The notes: generated by a model not told the origin, from the letters alone. Shown: positions 14,465 to 23,587, numbered from the stretch's first letter. The stretch is DNA of 31,226 nucleotides from Micavibrio_B sp044238965 (GCA_044238965.1 JBIICJ010000014.1:1-31226), one strand, 5' to 3'. Numbers and translations are program-made.

Positions 14465-16027
14465 ATGTTTAAAAAACATAAAAAACTTGTCGTGTGCGGA
14501 GCCTTATTGGGTGTGGTGGCTCTGATGATTATGATGATGGTATTTGGCGGATCGTCAAATGCATCACGCGATTCCTATGAATCGATCGACACGGCTCAAT
14601 CATCTTTAAACGATAACCATAAAACGCGTCCGACATTGCGGTCGGCAATTGTGCGTGTGGCATCTATGCGCTCAAAATCAGAAGAAGCCATCAAAGACCA
14701 ATCCTTTGATGATGGCGAAGGTTCCTATAAGGGGTCATACGCTTATGCGACCCTCAACAAAGTCATAAATGCCGAAATCAAACAAGGCCGCCCGACCTAT
14801 GCATTACGTCTATTATCCAAAGACCCTGCGGCCGACAAATTATCCGATGCCGAATATGACCGTTTGCGGGCCTCCATTGCCCGATCATATTTAATCGAAG
14901 GTCGTTTGAACCGCGCGCTGGATATCGCGAGCGCGGCGACCCGCCGTTCAGGTGATGAAGTGCCGACCGCGGGATGGGTTGGCGGTCTGTCGGCGTGGCG
15001 TTTGGGTAAGTATAAGGAATCGCAAAAATTATTCACCGCCGCCGCAACGGCAAAAAATAATTCATCATGGATGATGTCAGCCGCCGCCTATTGGGCGTCA
15101 CGCGCGGCATTACGCGCCCGCAATTTTGATGAGGCGGATGCGTTGTTAGAGATTGCCGCCAAACACCCGCGCACATTCTATGGATTAATCGCAACGCGCG
15201 CGCTGGGGCGTGATTTTGATTTTGAATGGGATCTGCCATCTTTATCATCAAAACAAATTGCAAAAATTGAACAATCACCCCCTGCGATGGAGGCCATTCG
15301 TTTGGCGAAATCAGGCCGCGTGAATAATGCGATTGAACAATTATCATCGGGCGGATGGTTATCAACGCGTGAAAAACGCCAACATATTTTGATTTATGCA
15401 ACGGAAAACAAAGCGCCTGCGCTGGCATTACACTTGGCGCGTTCGACAAAGGATAAACATGGTCGTTTCTTTGATGCGGCATTATATCCTGAAACGCCAT
15501 GGCGCCCATCGACAGGATTCCATGTTGATCGCGCGCTTATCAATGCACTCATCCGTCAGGAATCACGATTTAATCCGAATGCGACCAGTTCCGCGGGCGC
15601 GACAGGTTTAATGCAACTCATGCCGCAAACGGCATCATACATGGAAAATGGTGATGATGTAGAGCTGGATAATCCCAACACCAATTTAAATGTTGGACAA
15701 AATTATGTGCGTCATTTGCTTGAAAATAATTTGGTTGATAATGATTTATTCGCCTTTGCGATTGCGTATAATGCAGGTCCAGGTAATTTGGCAAAATGGC
15801 AACGTGATTTGAAAACAATTAAGGATGATCCATTATTATTTATTGAATCAATTCCTGTTGCCGAAACACGTGCCTTTGTGGAACGTGTGATGGTCAATTA
15901 TTGGATTTACCGCATTCGCGGTGATCGTGATGTGCCATCATTGGATGCCATTGCATCAGGTCATGATGATAAATACCAAACCGCAGGCCAACAACATGAA
16001 ACATTGGCGGCCTTAAATATCCAATAA
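14465..16027 (+). CDS. Membrane-anchored lytic murein transglycosylase (Slt70-like)
   Basis: A 520-residue periplasmic enzyme that cleaves the peptidoglycan glycan strand to 1,6-anhydro products. The N-terminus has basic residues and one hydrophobic segment (about 9-28, VVCGALLGVVALMIMMMVFG), an anchor or uncleaved signal. The middle is an alpha-superhelical region (about 90-340) of TPR-like helices, as in Slt70. The catalytic SLT domain (about 350-500) has Glu366 in ALIRQESRFNP, SSAGATGLMQLMPQTA, and AIAYNAGPGNLAKW. The open frame extends back to a TTG at 14417; I chose the ATG at 14465 because it begins the basic-hydrophobic anchor, although no good ribosome-binding site is visible. alaS follows 90 nt later with its own likely promoter. 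The family is firm, the start less so. Confidence 0.92.
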   Translation: MFKKHKKLVVCGALLGVVALMIMMMVFGGSSNASRDSYESIDTAQSSLNDNHKTRPTLRSAIVRVASMRSKSEEAIKDQSFDDGEGSYKGSYAYATLNKVINAEIKQGRPTYALRLLSKDPAADKLSDAEYDRLRASIARSYLIEGRLNRALDIASAATRRSGDEVPTAGWVGGLSAWRLGKYKESQKLFTAAATAKNNSSWMMSAAAYWASRAALRARNFDEADALLEIAAKHPRTFYGLIATRALGRDFDFEWDLPSLSSKQIAKIEQSPPAMEAIRLAKSGRVNNAIEQLSSGGWLSTREKRQHILIYATENKAPALALHLARSTKDKHGRFFDAALYPETPWRPSTGFHVDRALINALIRQESRFNPNATSSAGATGLMQLMPQTASYMENGDDVELDNPNTNLNVGQNYVRHLLENNLVDNDLFAFAIAYNAGPGNLAKWQRDLKTIKDDPLLFIESIPVAETRAFVERVMVNYWIYRIRGDRDVPSLDAIASGHDDKYQTAGQQHETLAALNIQ

Positions 16028-16045
16028 TATATCGCGCCCTGATCG

Positions 16046-16074
16046 TTAATTTTCCCTTTTCCTTTCCCTATAAT
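16046..16074 (+). promoter_or_regulatory. Possible alaS promoter
   Basis: A consensus -10 TATAAT at 16069-16074, with TTAATT 17 bp before it as a poor -35, would start transcription about 35-40 nt before the alaS ATG. The -10 match is exact but the -35 is weak. Confidence 0.35.
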
Positions 16075-16117
16075 CGCGATATTGTAATTCCTTCATTTAT
16101 TCAAAGGAATTGACGTC

Positions 16118-18760
16118 ATGAAAACCGTAAAAGATATGCGCGCCGAATTTTTGGGTTATTTCGCCAAACAAGGCCATGAAGTGGTGGAATCATCATCGCT
16201 CGTCCCGCAGAACGACCCCACATTAATGTTCACCAATTCGGGCATGGTGCAATTTAAAAACGTCTTTACGGGCGCGGAAACACGAAATTATAAACGCGCC
16301 ACCACATCGCAAAAATGCGTACGGGCAGGCGGCAAACATAACGACCTTGAAAATGTCGGATACACGGCGCGCCACCATACATTTTTTGAAATGCTGGGGA
16401 ATTTTTCATTTGGCGATTATTTCAAAGAAGATGCGATTGCATTCGCATGGGAATTAGTCACAAAAAATTATGGCCTTTCCAAAGATAAATTATGCGTGAC
16501 GGTGTTTCATGATGACGAAGATGCCAAACTGATTTGGAAAAAAGTATCGGGTTTGTCTGATGATAAAATTATTCCCATCGCGACATCTGACAATTTTTGG
16601 ATGATGGGTGACACAGGCCCATGCGGCCCTTGTTCTGAAATTTTCTTTGATCACGGTGATCATATTTGGGGCGGCCCGCCTGGGTCTGCCGAACAAGATG
16701 GCGATCGTTTCATCGAAATTTGGAATTTGGTCTTCATGCAATATGAACAAATTGACAAAGACACGCGTGTATCATTGCCGAAACCATCAATCGATACTGG
16801 CATGGGTTTGGAACGTGTGGCGTCTATCCTTCAAGGCAAACATAATAATTATGATATCGATTTGATGCGTGCGATTATCGAACATGTGGCAGATTTAACG
16901 GGCGTATCCCCCGATGGCGATCAATCGGCATCGCACAAAGTGATCGCCGATCATTTACGCGCGGCGTCATTCTTGCTTGCTGATGGTGTGATGCCATCTA
17001 ATGAAGGGCGCGGTTATGTTCTGCGCCGTATTATGCGCCGCGGCATGCGTCATGCGCATTTATTGGGTGCAAAAGAACCATTAATGCATAAATTATTCCC
17101 GACATTGCAATCCATGATGGGTGAGGCGTATCCCGAATTAATTCGCGCGCAATCATTAATTTCCGAAACATTGCGCAACGAAGAAAGCAAATTTAAAACA
17201 ACGCTCGATCGCGGTTTGAAATTGCTTGATGATGAAACGTCATCTTTGTCCGCTGGCGCAAAAATGGACGGCGCGGTTGCATTCAAACTATATGATACAT
17301 ACGGTTTTCCGATTGATTTAACCCAAGATGCATTGCGTGCGCGCGAAATCGAAGTTGATATGGATGGGTTTAACGCCGCCATGGAAAAACAAAAGGCCGA
17401 GGCACGCAAAGCATGGTCAGGTTCAGGTGAAACGGCAACCGAACGTGTGTGGTTTGATGTGTTGGATAAAGCGGGTGCAACGGAATTTTTGGGGTACGAT
17501 AAAAACAGCGCCGAAGCACAAATCAAAACCATCATCAAAGATGGCGCGGTTGTGGACAGCGCGGGCGCAGGCGATACTGTGATGATCATCACAAACCAAA
17601 CGCCGTTTTACGCTGAATCGGGCGGTCAGGTGGGTGACACGGGTATCATGCGCAATGAAAATTTCGCGGGCGATGTTGTCGACACGCAAAAGAAATTGGG
17701 CAAATTATTCGCGCATAAGGTGACCATCACCAAAGGTAAAATTGCCGTTGGCGATGCAGTTGAATTGCATGTTGATATATCACGCCGTCAAAATATTCGC
17801 GCGCACCATTCCGTGACGCATTTATTACACGAGGCATTACGCCAAGTGTTAGGCGATCATGTGGCACAAAAGGGATCGTTGCAGGGCGCAGATCGTACAC
17901 GTTTTGATATTTCGCATTCAATTGCAATCAAACCCGATGAATTGCAAAAGATCGAAGCCATGGTGAATGATGAAATTCGCGCCAACACGCCTGTGGTAAC
18001 ACGCTTGATGGGATTGGATGAAGCGCGCGAGTCTGGCGCGCGCGCCTTATTCGGTGAGAAATATGACTCTGAAGTGCGCGTTGTATCAATGGGTCGCACG
18101 CAACAAAATAAAATTCCATTTTCGGTCGAATTATGTGGCGGCACGCACGTCAAACAAACGGGTGAAATTGGTTTGTTTAAAATTTTGTCGGAATCGGCCG
18201 TGGGGTCTGGTGTGCGTCGCGTCGAAGCGGTTGCGGGTGAAACAGCATTGGCCTATTTCAATGCGCAAGGCGATGTAATTCGTCAGGCATCGGAATTGCT
18301 CAAATCATCACCGCATGATGTTGTGGCGCGGTTGCAATCACTTGTTGATGAAAAGAAAAAATTGGAACAAGAGATCACCAATTTGCGGCGTAAGATAGCA
18401 ACAGGCGGTGCGGAGCAATCGGTTGCGACCAAAGATGTTGGCGGCGTAAAATTTATCGCCCGCGTGATGGATGATGTGCCTGCCAAAGATTTAAAGCCAA
18501 TGGCGGATGATCTAAAGGTCAAAATTGGTTCGGGCGTTGTGATGTTGGTATCAACCGAAGGCGGCAAAGCATCGATCGTGATCGGTGTCACATCTGATTT
18601 AACATCACGTTTCAGCGCTGTTGATTTGGTCAAAGTGGGCGCGAGCGCATTGGGCGGATCAGGCGGCGGCGGTCGTCCCGACATGGCACAGGCTGGCGGC
18701 GTGAATATCGCGGCGGCGAATGATGCCGTATCTGATGTTGAAAAAGCGTTGGTGGGGTAA
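16118..18760 (+). CDS. alaS: Alanyl-tRNA synthetase
   Basis: A class II synthetase of 880 residues, full family length, charging tRNA-Ala in the cytoplasm. The catalytic domain begins with MKTVKDMRAEFLGYF and contains FTNSGMVQFKNVFTG, the basic RATTSQKCVRAGGKHNDLEN region, TFFEMLGNFSFGDYF, and GMGLERVASILQG. The editing domain carries the zinc/hydrolysis residues His564 and His568 (HHSVTH) plus Cys673 and His677 (CGGTH). The C-terminal dimerisation/C-Ala domain has a coiled coil (about 735-760) and the glycine-rich GGSGGGGRPDMAQAGG. AAAGGAA upstream of the ATG is a good ribosome-binding site. It converges with the RelA/SpoT-like gene, 8 nt between stops. Confidence 0.98.
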   Translation: MKTVKDMRAEFLGYFAKQGHEVVESSSLVPQNDPTLMFTNSGMVQFKNVFTGAETRNYKRATTSQKCVRAGGKHNDLENVGYTARHHTFFEMLGNFSFGDYFKEDAIAFAWELVTKNYGLSKDKLCVTVFHDDEDAKLIWKKVSGLSDDKIIPIATSDNFWMMGDTGPCGPCSEIFFDHGDHIWGGPPGSAEQDGDRFIEIWNLVFMQYEQIDKDTRVSLPKPSIDTGMGLERVASILQGKHNNYDIDLMRAIIEHVADLTGVSPDGDQSASHKVIADHLRAASFLLADGVMPSNEGRGYVLRRIMRRGMRHAHLLGAKEPLMHKLFPTLQSMMGEAYPELIRAQSLISETLRNEESKFKTTLDRGLKLLDDETSSLSAGAKMDGAVAFKLYDTYGFPIDLTQDALRAREIEVDMDGFNAAMEKQKAEARKAWSGSGETATERVWFDVLDKAGATEFLGYDKNSAEAQIKTIIKDGAVVDSAGAGDTVMIITNQTPFYAESGGQVGDTGIMRNENFAGDVVDTQKKLGKLFAHKVTITKGKIAVGDAVELHVDISRRQNIRAHHSVTHLLHEALRQVLGDHVAQKGSLQGADRTRFDISHSIAIKPDELQKIEAMVNDEIRANTPVVTRLMGLDEARESGARALFGEKYDSEVRVVSMGRTQQNKIPFSVELCGGTHVKQTGEIGLFKILSESAVGSGVRRVEAVAGETALAYFNAQGDVIRQASELLKSSPHDVVARLQSLVDEKKKLEQEITNLRRKIATGGAEQSVATKDVGGVKFIARVMDDVPAKDLKPMADDLKVKIGSGVVMLVSTEGGKASIVIGVTSDLTSRFSAVDLVKVGASALGGSGGGGRPDMAQAGGVNIAAANDAVSDVEKALVG

Positions 18761-18768
18761 TTTAAAAA

Positions 18769-19719
18769 TCAAGAGCCATTGGTAAATTGTAATGGTCGTG
18801 CGTATGGTTTTTGGGCCATATGAACATGTGTCATTGATTCTTTGATAAAATCTTCCCGCGAGATTTCCATGCAGTTAATTTGGCCAACAAGCGAAAGAAG
18901 AGAATTATCAATTTTATAGTGGCCAGATGTATCATCAGGATAAACAGCAGCACGTAGATTGCCCATCGGGCGTTCAACTACCATAAAAGGTATATGAGAT
19001 AAATAATATTGGCGTGTTTCTTCTAGATCAGTCAAATTAAATTCTTTTGCTAATCTTTGGTTTGTTTCAATACGAACTCTTTGTGCATCATCATATTGTG
19101 CGCGAATATGGGGGGGCATCAAATCAACAGCCCCATATTCAGCTTCTAAACTACGAACGGTTGTATAAGCGGCATGTGTTAATTCTGAACCCAGAGCATC
19201 GTATCCAGAATGTAAAACCATAATTTCCGCTAAATGGCCGTTATCCAGATCCGTTATGATTTTAATACGACGAAGTCCCATTTTGTCTTCATCGGGGCGA
19301 GAAAAATTATCCACAAAGCCTCGGGTTTGTCTGTTATGCATGGGACGAAAATGATCTGCCAAAGCTAGAATAGTTTCTGGATTATTGGTGATAATTTTTC
19401 CACGGGTGAAATCGAGAATGCTGGAAAAATTACCTGCTTTTTCAGACATTGCCTTTTCAAAGACGCGTGGTAATTTTTTCGTAGCCGCTCGAACGGCGCT
19501 ATGACGTGAGATTCCCACAGCATCACAAGCCGCATACATCGTGCGCATCAGATCAGGCCATGATTCTTTTGCTTGTTTATGAAGCGCATTTGCATCATAT
19601 AGGCGCTGCCGTGAATGTACGGGTATAACAGGTGTGCCCACAACCATGTTCCATCGTGCCTTCAAATCAATGGGAGGCAATGTCACTTCAGGAACGAGGC
19701 GTAAGGTTGATTTTGTCAT
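18769..19719 (-). CDS. Solo RelA/SpoT-fold nucleotidyltransferase-like protein
   Basis: A 316-residue soluble protein I do not recognise as a named gene. Its centre (about 97-192) follows the RelA/SpoT synthetase-fold pattern. LDFTRGKIIT (Asp103, Arg106) fits the KDxxRxTI opening, and FVDNFSRPDEDKMGLRRI (Asp137, Gly148) fits the D-F-x-x-P-x-x-x-G-Y motif with Leu for Tyr. NGHLAEIMVLHSGYD (Glu165) fits the EvQ strand, and LTHAAYTTVRSLE (His182, Tyr185, Arg189) fits the closing H-x-x-Y-x-x-x-R helix. There is no HD hydrolase, TGS or ACT domain. The flanking N-terminal (about 35-90) and C-terminal parts are unassigned. If active it would be a small (p)ppGpp-type synthetase or related nucleotidyltransferase; solo members of this fold also occur as toxins. 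It lies between alaS and ndk, with a palindrome in its likely promoter. The fold is inferred from motifs only. Confidence 0.6.
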   Translation of the reverse strand: MTKSTLRLVPEVTLPPIDLKARWNMVVGTPVIPVHSRQRLYDANALHKQAKESWPDLMRTMYAACDAVGISRHSAVRAATKKLPRVFEKAMSEKAGNFSSILDFTRGKIITNNPETILALADHFRPMHNRQTRGFVDNFSRPDEDKMGLRRIKIITDLDNGHLAEIMVLHSGYDALGSELTHAAYTTVRSLEAEYGAVDLMPPHIRAQYDDAQRVRIETNQRLAKEFNLTDLEETRQYYLSHIPFMVVERPMGNLRAAVYPDDTSGHYKIDNSLLSLVGQINCMEISREDFIKESMTHVHMAQKPYARPLQFTNGS

Positions 19720-19767
19720 TATGTAAATATAACAAAGTTTCTGTTTTGTTTCAACAATTAATATTAG

Positions 19768-19780
19768 ATAACAATGTTAT
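19768..19780. promoter_or_regulatory. Palindrome in the likely promoter of the RelA/SpoT-like gene
   Basis: ATAACA-A-TGTTAT, 6-bp perfect arms around one base, about 50 bp before the gene's ATG at 19719. On the minus strand it falls inside the 17-bp spacer of a candidate promoter (TTGCCT, then TCTAAT). That is a good position for an autorepressor site. Low complexity makes chance possible. Confidence 0.35.
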
Positions 19781-19894
19781 AATTCAGGCAAGTTAAAAAT
19801 CATATCTGACCATAGAAAAATGCATAACAATTTGGATATTAAGACAAACAGGGCTATTTTCTTTGGCTTTCGGCTACATAACAGGGATAAGGAC

Positions 19895-19923
19895 TTGCGA
19901 GGGGGGCTGACTTTGCCTATACA
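19895..19923 (+). promoter_or_regulatory. Likely ndk promoter
   Basis: TTGCGA (19895-19900) and TATACA (19918-19923) are separated by exactly 17 bp, and a start near 19930 would give a leader of about 30 nt. Each hexamer matches 4 of 6 consensus bases. The rest of the gap from 19720 shows no further gene; a G-run (19901-19906) and C-run in the spacer and after the -10 could pair, but I see no known RNA element. Confidence 0.42.
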
Positions 19924-19962
19924 TCCCCCATAGCTAACACCCTAAGACATTATGAGGAATTT

Positions 19963-20385
19963 ATGACCGTACAACGTACATTTTCAATTTTAAAGCCAGA
20001 TGCAACCCGCCGTAACCTAACAGGTGCTATCAATGCCCGTTTTGAAGAAAAAGGCCTTCGCATCGTGGCGCAAAAGCGCATTCACATGACCGACACAATG
20101 GCCAAAGAATTTTATGGCGTTCACAAAGATCGTCCCTTTTACAATGATCTTGTTAAATTCATGACATCAGGCCCTGTAGTTGTTCAAGTTCTTGAAGGTG
20201 AAAATGCAGTTGCCCGTAACCGTGAGATCATGGGTGCGACCAACCCCGCGAACGCTGATGCGGGCACAATCCGCAAAGATTTTGCAGAAAGCATTGAAGC
20301 TAATTCCGTTCATGGCTCAGATAGCATTGAAAATGCAGCTATTGAAATTGCATATTTCTTTGCTGGTTCAGAAATCGTTGGCTAA
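19963..20385 (+). CDS. ndk: Nucleoside diphosphate kinase
   Basis: A 140-residue cytoplasmic enzyme of normal family length, transferring the gamma-phosphate between nucleoside tri- and diphosphates through a phosphohistidine. Signature features are RTFSILKPDATRRN at the start, GAINARFEEKGLRIVAQK, the nucleotide-site RNREIMGATNPANADAGTIR, and the active His117 in NSVHGSDSIENA. GAGGA six bases before the ATG is a strong ribosome-binding site. It is a single-gene unit, converging with the hybrid kinase (13 nt between stops). It supplies GTP and other triphosphates, which makes it a natural neighbour for nucleotide-signalling genes, though this may be coincidence. Confidence 0.98.
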   Translation: MTVQRTFSILKPDATRRNLTGAINARFEEKGLRIVAQKRIHMTDTMAKEFYGVHKDRPFYNDLVKFMTSGPVVVQVLEGENAVARNREIMGATNPANADAGTIRKDFAESIEANSVHGSDSIENAAIEIAYFFAGSEIVG

Positions 20386-20398
20386 TTTAAACAGGCGA

Positions 20399-23356
20399 TT
20401 ACGCAAGCCATTTTGAAACAGCATCACGGCTTGTTTCATACATATAAGATAATTGATCCGTTGCGGTTTGAATCCGTGACGGATCTTTTTCTTTCGAGGC
20501 ACGTTCGATGTCATCACCAATTTTGGCTAAAGCTTCAAATCCAAAATTGCTTGCCATGCCCTTTAATTCATGAGCACGCGCATTAATCGATTCAAAATCG
20601 TTACTTTGCTTTATATTTTTTAATTCAGTAATAATCGATTCAGTTGTCTCATAGAAACTATTTAATAGGTCGCGTGTTTGTACAATACCTAGTGTGTTGG
20701 TAAGGGACGTCAAAATATTCTTATTTAATCCAAAATTTTCAAATATAAAATCATTATTTGTAGTTTCGGTTTCAACGGCTTCTATTTCTTTGACGGCTTT
20801 TGTAAACGCATCTTCATCATCTATGGCATTATTTTCGCCAACGCCAAAATATGATGAATCAATTCCCGAAATTTGATCAATAATTTTTGCATTATCATAT
20901 TGACCTGAAATGGTTTTAATAATGATGGACGATAATAATTCAGGGGAAATAGGTTTGCCTAAGAAATCATTCATGCCAGCATCAAAACATGCTTTTACAT
21001 CATCATCGGATGTATTTCCCGTCATGGCAACAATGGGGGTTGATGCAATTTTTTGATCAGGCAGATTGCGAATATCAAATGTAACTTCAAAACCGTTTTT
21101 ACCAGGTAATTGAATATCCATTAGAATTAAATCCATTTGTTGATTGGATAATAATGACATAGTTTCATCGGCATTTGATGCCAAATAAACATGATGTTGG
21201 TCCTTTGCTAATAGCCCACTTAATACTTTTTGATTAATGCCATTATCATCAACAACCAAAATATGAATAGGTTTTACCAGCGTTTGGGATGTGCACGTTG
21301 CAGGTGCGGGATCAATCACAACCCGATCAAAATTACCCGATGATTTCGGCAGGCTCATTGTAAAAAAGAACGTACTACCTTCACCTTCGCGGCTATTAAT
21401 ACCAATCTGCCCGCCCATCGCTTCGATCAATCGTTTACAAATTGTCAAACCTAAACCTGTCCCGCCATATTTGCGGGATGTACTAGAATCTGCCTGTGCA
21501 AAGGGTGTAAATATTTTCTTTTGTGCTTCAGGGCTGATGCCAATTCCTGAATCTTGCACGCCAATATAAAGTTGCGAAATCGGCTGAGATTTATCGGCCG
21601 TCAGATCGCGTGCTTGAATGCGCACAACGCCCTTAGGTGTAAATTTGATGGCATTATTGACTAAGTTTAAAAGGATTTGGCGAATACGTGTGGGGTCACC
21701 AACAATTGCCTCAGGTACTTGCGGATCAATATCCAATTCTAATGTAATGTTTTTGGCGGCAGCGTGGCCACTCATTAAAGTTTGTATCCCTTTTAAAAGA
21801 CGGTGGAGGTCAAAATCAACTTTTTCAAACTCCATTTTTCCACTCTCAATTTTTTCAAAATCAAGAATGTCATTTAAAAGACTCAGTAATGCTTCTCCTG
21901 AATCTTGAATTGTATTGGTAAATTCTTTTTGATCCTTTGTGAGTTGGGTATCGAGTAACAAACGCACCATACCCATGATACCTGTCATGGGGGTTCGTAT
22001 TTCGTGACTGACAACAGCTAAAAAAGCAGATTTTGCACGGTTGGCTTCATCGGCCGCTTCTTTGGCAAGGCGCATTTCCTCGACACGCCGTGATTCCGAC
22101 TCTTGCAAATTGGTCATTAATGAGCGTTCTTGTTGTAACACTTGTAATAAACGTTTTTGTTCAGATACATCGCGCGCGCGCTGAATCCAATCTTCATTAT
22201 TTTCATCTTGTTGGATAGTTTTCGAATTCTTGGCTGCGGCTGTACGGCGTTGATCGGGTGCAAGCAGTGTATGCACAATTGATAATACAGATGACGAAAA
22301 TAATAAAAAAGACGAAATTGGTATTATGTTTTGAGTGATCAATAAATTATCAATTATATTTGAGTTATTGGCAGTAAATATAATAATGCAAAGCAAGAGG
22401 AATGATAGAAATACAAAAAAACGTGATATCGAATTTAGATCTTTATATTTCAGAGTTTGTTTGAATAGCAAAATTGTACCTATCAATGATACCAATGAAA
22501 TGGGCAGGTAAATTAATGCGCTCGATAATAATGAAAGTGAGCTTTGTAATAACAATCCCGTGATATTCAAGATTAAAATAAAAATCGTCCCGCCAATCGG
22601 TAAAGAGAGAGGAATATCATTTTTAATATTCCGAATAAGCGAAATATAGAGATAAGCGCCGGCTATGATGATACAAAGCGAGGGTACGATATGTCCTAAA
22701 GGCGCGGGAATAAAGATATAATAATCATGTAATGCATTATAAATAAGTAGAGGCAAGAGCGATAAAGAAAAATATATATTCGTCATGTCATTACGATGAG
22801 ACGCAACAAATAATGTAAATGCTAAAAATAAAAGAAGGCAGCTATATGATTTTAGAATGAGTAAAAATGATAGAGATTCAGAATTTAAATGAATAGATAA
22901 TGATTGATTCTTAATTGGATCAATATACAAAATAAATTGTTGTTGTGGTTTTGATGAGAAAGGGATTGCTATTTTGCTGTCTAGATAATATTTATTCGTC
23001 CCGCTATTCATCAAGGTTTGGCCACTGGTGCGATTAAATAAAATGACGGAATTTACAAAGCCTGTGCGCCCATTATCTGCATTGCCAAAATCTAATGTCA
23101 AAGGTTCTTGTAGTTGCGGGTGTTGAATATCGATCACAATCCAATGTGGCGTGCCATCACTTCCCAACATTAATGCTGAATTTGAATTATGTTTTTGCAG
23201 AGGTATGGCTTTATTATCTATTTTCGAAATAAAAGTTTGAAAATTTTCCGTGCGACTAGGGTCTTTGAAGTAAGACACAGATATATCGCTTGCATGCGCT
23301 GAAAAAGCGATCATGCACGAAAAAATGAAAGGGAGTAAATAAGCAAAAAACCGCAT
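20399..23356 (-). CDS. 7TM-sensor hybrid histidine kinase with receiver and HPt domains
   Basis: A 985-residue inner-membrane kinase. In order: signal peptide (1-23, ending SAHA); a periplasmic beta-rich domain (about 25-160) resembling 7TMR-DISM extracellular domains; seven transmembrane helices (about 165-365); a coiled coil; HisKA (about 441-506) with phospho-acceptor His451 in VVSHEIRTP; an HATPase with its N-box (LLNLVNNAIKF), G1 (DSGIGI), F-box and G2 (GGTGLGLTI) intact; a receiver (about 695-810) with Asp747 in LMDIQLP and Lys in LGKPIS; and an HPt (about 890-985) with His929 in RAHELKGMAS. All phosphorelay residues are present, so it should run His-Asp-His and pass phosphate to a separate regulator. 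No such regulator is adjacent. DISM modules usually sense carbohydrate or other small ligands; the signal here is unknown. Confidence 0.93.
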   Translation of the reverse strand: MRFFAYLLPFIFSCMIAFSAHASDISVSYFKDPSRTENFQTFISKIDNKAIPLQKHNSNSALMLGSDGTPHWIVIDIQHPQLQEPLTLDFGNADNGRTGFVNSVILFNRTSGQTLMNSGTNKYYLDSKIAIPFSSKPQQQFILYIDPIKNQSLSIHLNSESLSFLLILKSYSCLLLFLAFTLFVASHRNDMTNIYFSLSLLPLLIYNALHDYYIFIPAPLGHIVPSLCIIIAGAYLYISLIRNIKNDIPLSLPIGGTIFILILNITGLLLQSSLSLLSSALIYLPISLVSLIGTILLFKQTLKYKDLNSISRFFVFLSFLLLCIIIFTANNSNIIDNLLITQNIIPISSFLLFSSSVLSIVHTLLAPDQRRTAAAKNSKTIQQDENNEDWIQRARDVSEQKRLLQVLQQERSLMTNLQESESRRVEEMRLAKEAADEANRAKSAFLAVVSHEIRTPMTGIMGMVRLLLDTQLTKDQKEFTNTIQDSGEALLSLLNDILDFEKIESGKMEFEKVDFDLHRLLKGIQTLMSGHAAAKNITLELDIDPQVPEAIVGDPTRIRQILLNLVNNAIKFTPKGVVRIQARDLTADKSQPISQLYIGVQDSGIGISPEAQKKIFTPFAQADSSTSRKYGGTGLGLTICKRLIEAMGGQIGINSREGEGSTFFFTMSLPKSSGNFDRVVIDPAPATCTSQTLVKPIHILVVDDNGINQKVLSGLLAKDQHHVYLASNADETMSLLSNQQMDLILMDIQLPGKNGFEVTFDIRNLPDQKIASTPIVAMTGNTSDDDVKACFDAGMNDFLGKPISPELLSSIIIKTISGQYDNAKIIDQISGIDSSYFGVGENNAIDDEDAFTKAVKEIEAVETETTNNDFIFENFGLNKNILTSLTNTLGIVQTRDLLNSFYETTESIITELKNIKQSNDFESINARAHELKGMASNFGFEALAKIGDDIERASKEKDPSRIQTATDQLSYMYETSRDAVSKWLA

Positions 23357-23440
23357 GATAATAAGGCCTTAGCACGTGTTGACTGTGCCCCTTAACTCTC
23401 GCGCAAAAGAATTAATAAAGTAATAAATTAAAAGGGAAAA

Positions 23441-23587
23441 TTAGAGTAACGTTGCAGCCATGAGAACAAGAACGGCAACAACAAAGTATATTCCGTATTT
23501 CGTAAATTCAGTAAAGGAGTTCCATCCTTTTTCCGCGCGTTCAATAGATTCTGGTTCTGCGGATACGGGTGTGTGGTGGTCGGCCAT
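23441..23587 (-). CDS. Small aa3-type cytochrome c oxidase subunit IV
   Basis: A 48-residue protein from the ATG at 23587, with a strong AGGAG ribosome-binding site just upstream. A polar N-terminus (MADHHTPVSAEPES) is followed by a short amphipathic stretch GWNSFTEFTKYG and one transmembrane helix (about 32-48). This is the layout of the small alphaproteobacterial aa3 oxidase subunit IV: a W-x-x-F-x-x-F-x-K-x-G motif, then a hydrophobic helix running to the end. The subunit sits beside the core oxidase but is dispensable in species where it has been examined. The core cox genes are not in this window, and the gene stands alone between purN and the hybrid kinase. The call rests on a short motif, so a different small membrane protein is possible. 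Confidence 0.75.
   Translation of the reverse strand: MADHHTPVSAEPESIERAEKGWNSFTEFTKYGIYFVVAVLVLMAATLL

Noticed and set aside
15033..15509. Long minus-strand open frame opposite the lytic transglycosylase.
   Set aside because: His/Pro/Arg-rich shadow translation of a convincing plus-strand gene.
19308..19317. An exact TTATCCACA (DnaA-box sequence) inside the RelA/SpoT-like gene.
   Set aside because: A lone 9-mer within coding sequence is expected by chance at this window size.
19840..19962. G-run/C-run pairing and GGCTTTCGGCT before ndk as a structured RNA or riboswitch.
   Set aside because: Only short, separable stems; no match to a riboswitch, SRP RNA, 6S or tmRNA pattern that I recognise, and a promoter explains the location better.
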